NCBI GenBank assembly: GCA_902800185.1
Contig: CADCDK010000010.1
Coordinates: 1-64,000 of the forward strand
Source of the DNA: an uncultured Prevotellaceae bacterium
Lineage (GTDB): Bacteria > Bacteroidota > Bacteroidia > Bacteroidales > Bacteroidaceae
DNA: 64,000 nucleotides
Direction of reading: 5' to 3'
The notes beneath the pieces were generated by a model that saw only the letters and a list, made by a program, of their open reading frames with translations, was not told where the DNA came from and did no database searches. Below are positions 58,671 through 64,000 of this stretch, one piece after another. Position 1 is the first letter of the stretch; the number at the start of each line of letters is the position of its first letter. The translations under genes were made by a program, and so were the position numbers.

Positions 58671-60515
58671 ATGATTATGAAGTATATATCAAAAATGATA
58701 TGTTGTCTCACTGCAGGTCTGCTTCTGGCGGCCTGTAGCGACAACATCCCGGGTGGCGATGCCAACTATCCCCTGACCGTCTCCACCCCTACCGCATCGG
58801 TTGTCCGCTCTACTTCGGCTGTCCTCTCGGCTACCGCCACGGGATCGGCCATCATCAGCCGAGGCTTCGTCTATGCTACACACTCCAATCCCTCCGTCGA
58901 TGATTTCCGCATTCCCGTCACCAAGAAGGATATGCAGATCACCATCTCCTCGCTCTCGAAAAGCACCACTTACTATGTGCGTGCCTATGCCCAGACCAGC
59001 TATCAGGTGAAATACTCCGACGAGATCACCTTCACCACGCTGAGCTCTGAACCCGCCTCCGCCTTGGACGACTGGGAGGCCCCGGACTATCCCGATGACT
59101 ACCGTAGCATCAGCACCTGGGAGCAGCGGAGTGAATGGAACCTCGGCAACGTCCATGACCCGTCGGTCGTGAAGGCCGATGATGGCTACTACTACATGTA
59201 CTGCACCGATGCAGGCTTCGGAGACCCGCATGCCGGCCACGGACATTTCCACTGTCGCCGCTCTGCCGACCTCGTCAACTGGGAGTACATGGGTGCCACG
59301 ATGCCCAACACACCTGCCTGGGTGATGGAGAAGCTCAACGAGATTCGTGCCGCCATGGGACTGGATGCTTCCACTGCGGATCCCAACGGCTATGGTTACT
59401 GGGCTCCCTGCGTGCGCAAGGTTCGCGCAGGCCTCTACCGTATGTACTACAGCATTGTTGTGCCTGGCAATATCAATGGTGCCAGCTCTTGGGGCGAGCG
59501 TGCCTTCATCGGACTGATGGAAACTGCTGATCCCGCTTCCAACAACTGGCAGGACAAGGGCTTCGTGATTACGAACTTCAGTGACAAGGGACTGAACTTC
59601 AATATTCTTCCCACAGACTATGCAAACTGCTATTTCAAGTACAACGCCATCGACCCGTCGTTCATCATCACTCCCGAGGGCGAGCACTGGCTCATCTATG
59701 GTTCTTGGCATTCGGGCTTCGCAGCTGTTCAGCTGAATGCGGAGACGGGTAAGACCATTGTTGACCCACTGCCTAATCCGTGGGGCAGTGAGAACGAGGC
59801 CGCATACGGTAAGCGCATCTTCACTCGTCAGAACGGCAATCGCTGGCAGGCAAGTGAGGCTCCGGAAGTCATCTATCACGATGGTTACTACTACCTCTTC
59901 ACAGCCTTCGATGCACTCGATGTTCCCTACAACACACGTGTCTATCGCTCTGCAACAGTCAATGGCACCTATACAGGCGCTGGTCTGGTGATGACTCATC
60001 CCTATCAGTTCAGTGACAACCAGGGCTGGGTGGGCATTGCGCACTGCGCCGTGTTCTCTGACGGTGGCGACAACTGGTACTATGCTTCTCAGCAGCGCTT
60101 CCCCGCCGATTACGACACGTGGGCAGCCAATGCCAACATGCTTGGAGGTATCCGCTCCATCCAGTGGACTTCCAACGGATGGCCCGTGGTCATGCCCGAG
60201 CGCTATGCTGCCGTTCCCGAGGTTGCCATTTCAAAGGATGACATTGTCGGCACATGGGAGCATATCGACCTCTCTTACAGCTATGGCGATATGAAGACCT
60301 CTGTCACCATGACCTTCGCTGCCAACGGCACCATCCTCGACGGCCCTTGGAAGAACGCCCAGTGGAGCTTTGACCCCTCAACCAACACGCTGACCGCCAA
60401 TGGTGTCGAGCTCAAGGTGCAGCGTGAGTGCGACTGGGAGGCTTCGCCCCGCAAGCACACCATCGTCTATTCAGGCATTGGCAACGACAAGACTTATTGG
60501 GGAAAGAAGAAGTGA
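58671..60515 (+). CDS. GH43 arabinanase-like lipoprotein
   Basis: A 614-residue enzyme, probably an endo- or exo-acting alpha-1,5-L-arabinanase at the outer membrane (lipobox LLAAC). A fibronectin-like N-terminal domain (about 35-125) precedes the five-bladed GH43 propeller. Its catalytic acids are visible: Asp in GNVHDPSVVKADDGYYYMY (base), Asp in YNAIDPSFII (pKa tuner) and Glu in QASEAPEVIYHDGYYYLF (acid). A C-terminal lipocalin-like domain (IVGTWEHIDLSYSYGDMKTS...TIVYSGIGND) is usual in arabinanase-type GH43. A second in-frame ATG lies at 58677. It ends the PUL, with a terminator at 60573. Confidence 0.92.
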   Translation: MIMKYISKMICCLTAGLLLAACSDNIPGGDANYPLTVSTPTASVVRSTSAVLSATATGSAIISRGFVYATHSNPSVDDFRIPVTKKDMQITISSLSKSTTYYVRAYAQTSYQVKYSDEITFTTLSSEPASALDDWEAPDYPDDYRSISTWEQRSEWNLGNVHDPSVVKADDGYYYMYCTDAGFGDPHAGHGHFHCRRSADLVNWEYMGATMPNTPAWVMEKLNEIRAAMGLDASTADPNGYGYWAPCVRKVRAGLYRMYYSIVVPGNINGASSWGERAFIGLMETADPASNNWQDKGFVITNFSDKGLNFNILPTDYANCYFKYNAIDPSFIITPEGEHWLIYGSWHSGFAAVQLNAETGKTIVDPLPNPWGSENEAAYGKRIFTRQNGNRWQASEAPEVIYHDGYYYLFTAFDALDVPYNTRVYRSATVNGTYTGAGLVMTHPYQFSDNQGWVGIAHCAVFSDGGDNWYYASQQRFPADYDTWAANANMLGGIRSIQWTSNGWPVVMPERYAAVPEVAISKDDIVGTWEHIDLSYSYGDMKTSVTMTFAANGTILDGPWKNAQWSFDPSTNTLTANGVELKVQRECDWEASPRKHTIVYSGIGNDKTYWGKKK

Positions 60516-60572
60516 GGCGTCACTCCCGTTGGAAAGTCCCTGAAAATGGGACACCAATCATGTAGATTCAAG

Positions 60573-60609
60573 AAAACCGAGAGCTCCTGTGTCGAGCTCT
60601 CGGTTTTTT
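60573..60609 (+). terminator. Intrinsic terminator of the arabinan-type PUL
   Basis: A perfect 14-bp stem (60573-60586 with 60594-60607, arm AAAACCGAGAGCTC), a 7-nt loop and a T-run. Confidence 0.88.
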
Positions 60610-60904
60610 CATGGCCTCCCATCAAGACAGATTCGTTTTGTAAAAATAAAGTTCAAGAAAATCGTGTGTGGATTTTCTCTTCTTCTGGAGAAAGTTAAAA
60701 AATGTTTAATCTATAAAGCGCTGATTTTAAGGACTTTTGATTCATCCCTCAATTTTCGTCTTTCATCCCCGATGACGTCAAAATGGTGCTTTTCACCTGA
60801 AAAAGCTCGTTTTTCCGTTCCAGATGGTTCATTTTTTCAAAAATCACCGATGATTCACAACTCCGGAAAAATAAGGATTTTTAGAGATGTCAGTTTTGGG
60901 GTAT
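60610..60904. other. AT-rich non-coding stretch
   Basis: I see no supported gene, RNA or promoter here. Short open frames cross it, but they lack coding character and start signals. Confidence 0.5.
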
Positions 60905-60992
60905 AACTCTTAGCTTTACACCTCACAACTCTTAGCTTTACACCTCGTAACTCATAGTTCTACGAAACACGACTCTACCACCTGCACTTTTC
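60905..60992. repeat. 22-bp degenerate tandem repeat downstream of the arabinan PUL
   Basis: Four units begin at 60905, 60927, 60949 and 60971, exactly 22 bp apart. The first two are identical through the core CTCTTAGCTTTACACCTC; the later two drift. The array lies about 300 bp beyond the PUL terminator. Confidence 0.78.
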
Positions 60993-61177
60993 CGTTCCAT
61001 CCTCCATCACCGACCCCGCAACCATCTGTTATCCAACGACTTGACATTTATTAACAAATACCGCATAACTCGCGTATTTTCAACCGCCGCTTCGTTTTTT
61101 CAGAATATTGCCCTTCATTTGCCCCTTCCTCACCCTCCTTTGTCAATTCTTTTCAACAAGATTGCAATAGTTTTCGC

Positions 61178-61440
61178 CCTGAAAAGGCATCAAACTGTTA
61201 GCCCAATGGCAACGCCTTGGGTACGGAAACGGATAAACGAATTTAACGCCCCGAAGGGGCAATGAACCGTCAGCCTTGGGCAACGCCTTGGGGATAGAAA
61301 CGTATGGGTGATGGACGTATTATCGCCCCGTTGGGGCAGAAGCTTTTGCCCTTTCAGGACGAAATCACACACCCTTCGCGATGATACCCAGGACGGTTGC
61401 CCTGGGCTAATAGCTCATAGCCCCTTCGGGGCATCCAAGT
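61178..61440. repeat. REP-like palindromic repeats, left cluster
   Basis: Units combine hairpin 1, GCCCC-n3-GGGGC (61248-61260, 61325-61337, and inverted at 61420-61432), with hairpin 2 around CCCAATGGCAACGCCTTGGG (61202-61221; variant at about 61272). The copy at 61397-61440 is inverted relative to the others. No gene is supported here. Confidence 0.8.
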
Positions 61441-61620
61441 CACCCTATAATTATTAAGAAGTGAGAACCATGAAAATACGCCTAAAATAAATGCCTATGA
61501 TTGCCTACTCGATGGTGAAGCCCAGAAGCGTCCATGAGCCTTCCGAATCGTTTTTGCCGAAAAAGATTTGGCTGTATCACAATCTTTTATTATATTCGCA
61601 CTCGATTATAAGAGCAAAAT
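61441..61620. other. Non-coding spacer between REP clusters
   Basis: No gene, RNA or repeat unit is supported; composition is AT-richer than the flanking palindromes. Confidence 0.4.
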
Positions 61621-61925
61621 TAACGCCCCGTAGGGGCAATGAGCCGTTAGCCCAATGGCAACGCCCTGGGTAATGGAAACGAATAAACAAAATTAACGCC
61701 CCGAAGGGGCAATGAACCGTTAGCCCAATGGCAACGCCTTAGGGCAATGAGCCATTAACCCAATGGTAACGCCTTGGGTAATGGAAACGAATAAACAAAC
61801 AAACGCCCTGAAGGGGCAATGAACCGTTAGCCCAATGGCAACGCCTTAGGGGCAATGAACCGTTAGCCCAATGGCAACGCCTTAGGGGCAATGAACCGTT
61901 AGCCCTGGGCAACGCCCAAGGGACA
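61621..61925 (+). repeat. REP-like palindromic repeats, array directly before the transposase
   Basis: At least six units in one orientation. GCCCCGTAGGGGC (61625), GCCCCGAAGGGGC (61698) and GCCCTGAAGGGGC (61805) are each followed by AATGAACCGTTAG or a variant and then the CCCAATGGCAACGCC hairpin. The last three units, starting near 61816, 61852 and 61888, have lost hairpin 1 and repeat every 36 bp. The array ends 16 nt before the transposase ATG. Confidence 0.88.
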
Positions 61926-61940
61926 AAAGCAAAAATTGAA

Positions 61941-62396
61941 ATGGCACAATCGCTTTGTAAAATCTACCTTCACATCATCTTCCATGTGAAAACCACCAGT
62001 CCCAAAGTTGATGGCGAACATTTGGAACGGTTACATAGCTATATAGGCAAGCTTGTCAACACAACGGGCTGTCAGGTGCTATGTGTGGGTGGTACTGAAA
62101 ACCATGTGCATGCGTTGGTTATGTTTTCAAAGACAGAAACTGTTGCACATGTTGTTGAAGAAATGAAACGCAACAGCAGTCGATGGATAAAAACATTGGC
62201 ATCCAAATATGAGAAATTTGCTTGGCAAGGTGGATATGGTGTGTTCTCCGTCAGTCAATCGCAGGTTGACACGGTGGTCGCATATATTAAAAATCAGGCA
62301 GAGCATCATAAGAAACAGGGTTTCAAAGATGAGTATTTGGAGTTTTTGCGACTATACAAAATTGAATATGATGAGAGGTATGTATTGGCCGATTGA
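61941..62396 (+). CDS. REP-associated Y1 transposase (RAYT, IS200/IS605-like TnpA)
   Basis: A 151-residue single-strand HUH-type transposase. The metal-binding motif is in GTENHVHALVMF, and the likely catalytic Tyr is in VVAYIKNQAEHHKKQGF. Length and the opening CKIYLHIIFHVKTT fit the Y1_Tnp domain of IS200-like proteins. No IS200/IS605 accessory TnpB gene is present. Instead the gene is flanked by REP-like palindromes on both sides, the arrangement known for RAYT enzymes, which process REP hairpins. Intact, so possibly active. Confidence 0.88.
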   Translation: MAQSLCKIYLHIIFHVKTTSPKVDGEHLERLHSYIGKLVNTTGCQVLCVGGTENHVHALVMFSKTETVAHVVEEMKRNSSRWIKTLASKYEKFAWQGGYGVFSVSQSQVDTVVAYIKNQAEHHKKQGFKDEYLEFLRLYKIEYDERYVLAD

Positions 62397-62397
62397 T

Positions 62398-62452
62398 ATG
62401 CCCTGGGCTAATAGCTCGTTGCCCCCTCTGGGCAACCCAAGTTACGCTGTAA
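62398..62452 (-). repeat. Inverted REP-like unit after the transposase
   Basis: The bases read as the reverse complement of the upstream units: GCCCTGGGCTAATAGCTCGTT, then the degenerate hairpin GCCCCCTCTGGGC. With the array at 61621 it brackets the transposase gene in opposite orientation, as in BIME-type arrangements. Confidence 0.75.
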
Positions 62453-62593
62453 TATCTGCACTGCTACTACACAGCAAAGAAGCCAGTGAGAAGTACGATT
62501 GCATAAATATCTATAAAAAGGTATAGGGAAAATAGGAAATTATGAAAAACTTTTTGTACCTTTACCGTCGATTATTAGGATATAAAGACAAAT

Positions 62594-62797
62594 ATGACAC
62601 AACTGACAGTTTCAATAGAGGATACTTCCATGCTTGAGCAGATACGGCAGGCCATCAGCCTCTTGCGTGGCGTAACCAACGTCACCTTAAAGCGACAGAC
62701 CAAGACGGGCATGGATCGTGCCATCGACGACATCAAGCACGGCCGAGTCTATGAGGCCAGCAGCGTTGAGGACTTGATAAAGCAGTGCAAGGCATGA
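62594..62797 (+). CDS. RelB/DinJ-like antitoxin
   Basis: A 67-residue protein, mostly helical, with QLTVSIEDTSMLEQIRQAISLLRGV at the N-terminus (dimer and DNA-binding part, weakly ribbon-helix-helix-like) and a charged C-terminal half (MDRAIDDIKHGRVYEASSVEDLIKQCKA) of the sort that wraps the toxin. Its stop overlaps the YafQ-like toxin start (ATGA), the standard toxin-antitoxin layout. It would neutralise the toxin and repress its own operon. Sequence alone is weakly diagnostic; the partner makes the call. Confidence 0.8.
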   Translation: MTQLTVSIEDTSMLEQIRQAISLLRGVTNVTLKRQTKTGMDRAIDDIKHGRVYEASSVEDLIKQCKA

Positions 62798-63084
62798 AGT
62801 ACACATTGCGCTACACTGGCGAGTTCAAACGGTCGCTGAAGCGTTGCCTCAAACGGGGCTACGACGAGCAGTTGTTGACGGAAGTCCTCAACATTCTGGC
62901 AGCGGAAGGTAAACTCCCAGAGAAGTACAGGCCTCACATCCTTCATGGTCAGTTCGAAGGCTACTGGGAGTGTCATATCACTCCAGACTGGCTTCTCGTC
63001 TGGGATCAGAACGACCAGGAACTTGTGTTGTTGATGACTAATACTGGCACTCACTCCGACCTGTTCGGCAAGAACAAACGTTAG
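62794..63084 (+). CDS. YafQ-family mRNA interferase toxin
   Basis: A 96-residue RelE-superfamily ribosome-dependent endoribonuclease. Expected catalytic residues are present in order: His in HILHGQF, His and Asp in CHITPDWLLVW, and His and Phe in GTHSDLF. The start MKYTLRYTGEFKRSLKRC is typical. Coupled to the antitoxin by a 4-nt overlap. Its last 47 nt overlap, tail to tail, the end of the radical SAM gene on the other strand. Confidence 0.92.
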   Translation: MKYTLRYTGEFKRSLKRCLKRGYDEQLLTEVLNILAAEGKLPEKYRPHILHGQFEGYWECHITPDWLLVWDQNDQELVLLMTNTGTHSDLFGKNKR

Positions 63085-64000
63085 TGCGCTGTACCATGAT
63101 GTTGGCGGGAGGACGCTGATGTCTCAGTTCTGAGGCCATGAAGTCCATGTCGGAGGCTACATGGGTGAAGAACTGGTGGTAGCCGGCACAGAGATAGTTC
63201 AGGAAAGGCTCCCCGTAGCGGTCTCGCAGGAAACGGTTCTTGGGGCACTCACCGTGGCAGGCAAAGAGAAAACGACACTCCTTGCACTGGCGGGGTAGCG
63301 ATGACTGCTTGATTCGGGCGAAGGCTTGCTGCTTCTCACCGTACATCATGGCGGTGATGGGCTCATGGAGGATGTTGCCGAGCCGGTACTCGGGAAAGAC
63401 GAAGTGGTCGCAGGCATAGACATCGCCATTGGCTTCCATGACGGCAGCGTGACCACAGGTGTTTGACAGGGAGCAGAGTCCAGGCATGACCCCTACCCAG
63501 TTGGCGAGGGTGGCATCGAACATTTGTACGTATATCGTTCCCACATCTTTTTGTACCCATTCGTCATAGACCTCGCAGAGGAAACGTCCCCACTGCTCGG
63601 GTGTGACGGAGAAGTCGGTGAGCGTACCCTCTTCACTCATGCCCGGTGCGAGTGTCAGTCCGTCGGGACGGGTGACGGTGCGCTCCACGATGGGTGTGAA
63701 CTGTAGGAACTGGCAGCCCAGGTCGCGGAAGAAGTGGTAGAACTCTCGTGGATGTTCGACATTGAGACTGTTGACCACCGCCATGGCATTCCATTCCACG
63801 CCATGCTTCTGCAACAGGCGGATGCCCCTCATGACACGGTCGAAGGACGGCTGTCCGTTGCGGGTGTGTCGGTAATGGTCGTGGAATTCCTTCGGGCCGT
63901 CGATGGAGATGCCGATGAGGAAGTTGTGCTCCTTGAAGAAACGACACCACTCATCTGTGAGCAGGGTGCCGTTGGTCTGCAGGCAGTTGTCGATGTGCCG
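63038..64000 (-). CDS. Radical SAM/SPASM anaerobic sulfatase-maturase (3' part)
   Basis: The reading frame is open to the right edge, so at least 320 residues are here and the N-terminal radical SAM CxxxCxxC cluster lies outside. Visible are QTNGTLLTDEWCRFFKEH and IGISIDGPKEFHDHYR (SAM barrel), then the SPASM auxiliary-cluster cysteines in LCSLSNTCGHAAVMEANGDVYACDHF, QCKECRFLFACHGECPKNRF and LNYLCAGYHQF. Family members convert an active-site Cys or Ser of sulfatases to formylglycine. No sulfatase gene is in the window, so a related peptide-modifying role cannot be excluded. Confidence 0.9.
   Translation of the reverse strand, partial: RHIDNCLQTNGTLLTDEWCRFFKEHNFLIGISIDGPKEFHDHYRHTRNGQPSFDRVMRGIRLLQKHGVEWNAMAVVNSLNVEHPREFYHFFRDLGCQFLQFTPIVERTVTRPDGLTLAPGMSEEGTLTDFSVTPEQWGRFLCEVYDEWVQKDVGTIYVQMFDATLANWVGVMPGLCSLSNTCGHAAVMEANGDVYACDHFVFPEYRLGNILHEPITAMMYGEKQQAFARIKQSSLPRQCKECRFLFACHGECPKNRFLRDRYGEPFLNYLCAGYHQFFTHVASDMDFMASELRHQRPPANIMVQRTNVCSCRTGRSECQY

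Noticed and set aside
58689-60044. A 451-codon open frame on the minus strand across the GH43 gene
   Set aside because: Antisense to a gene with all catalytic motifs; the product has no family features.
60589-61265. Short open frames between the GH43 gene and the REP cluster
   Set aside because: They overlap the PUL terminator, the 22-bp repeats or the palindromes, and have no start signals or family resemblance.
61178-61925. Possible CRISPR array
   Set aside because: Repeats are palindromic and partly inverted, the intervening segments are also repeated, and no cas genes are near. They fit REP-like elements next to a Y1 transposase.

Overview
The window looks like chromosome of a gut or rumen Bacteroidales bacterium, most likely Prevotellaceae (Prevotella/Segatella). 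This rests on SusC/SusD-type polysaccharide utilisation loci (PULs), type IX secretion (T9SS) genes and C-terminal sorting tails, the Bacteroidetes promoter -7 element TAnnTTTG ahead of several genes, lipoprotein-rich operons, and base composition that looks close to 50% GC by eye. No species is claimed.

Layout. 1-543: the eroded end of a DUF1016/YhcG-type nuclease gene next to tRNA-Pro(GGG). 743-10530 (+): a metalloprotease lipoprotein, aroA, a small membrane protein, the T9SS genes porW and porX, tsaE and an AGCS amino-acid symporter, all tightly packed. 10533-14011 (-): recG, ispD and a DJ-1 family gene. 14180-22187 (+): nadK, an ABC exporter, a TlpA-thioredoxin/TonB-C fusion, then a MacAB-like ABC ATPase, two permeases and an adaptor. 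22296-48424, with its regulator to 51445: a large starch/maltodextrin locus. On the minus strand are a LacI-type regulator, a maltose-type MFS transporter and a T9SS-tailed GH13 amylase. On the plus strand are SusC, SusD, SusE and SusF, a large T9SS-tailed surface protein whose signal-peptide region is broken by a poly-G run, a small peptide gene, a GH77 4-alpha-glucanotransferase, a GH97 alpha-glucosidase, a type I pullulanase, a SusA-like GH13 enzyme and a membrane-spanning AraC-type regulator without a kinase. 51581-60515: a second PUL (SusC, SusD, binding lipoprotein, GH43 arabinanase) probably for arabinan. 60610-62593: a non-coding repeat region with REP-like palindromes around a REP-associated Y1 transposase. 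62594-63084: a RelB/YafQ-type toxin-antitoxin pair. 63038-64000 (-): the 3' part of a radical SAM/SPASM sulfatase-maturase gene that runs off the window.

How the genes fit together. Starch would be cut outside the cell by the T9SS-exported amylase, bound by SusD/E/F, and imported by SusC. It would then be debranched and trimmed in the periplasm by pullulanase, the SusA-like enzyme and GH97, moved inward by the MFS transporter and rearranged by GH77. Copies of the palindrome TGCAAACGTTTGCA (two perfect, one with one mismatch) lie between lacI and susC, ahead of the amylase gene and ahead of malQ, and so tie these units into one LacI-family regulon. PorW and PorX, in the same window, belong to the secretion route that the amylase and the large surface protein need.

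Most notable signals: the operator spaced exactly 55 nt from both divergent -7 elements; an operator built into a terminator hairpin; a G9 tract that puts a signal peptide out of frame; transcription-oriented low-complexity modules in operon gaps, with similar in-frame insertions inside conserved enzymes; 22-bp degenerate tandem repeats just past both PUL terminators; a two-hairpin REP array with its transposase; and a 21-bp-spaced direct repeat ahead of the arabinan susC.
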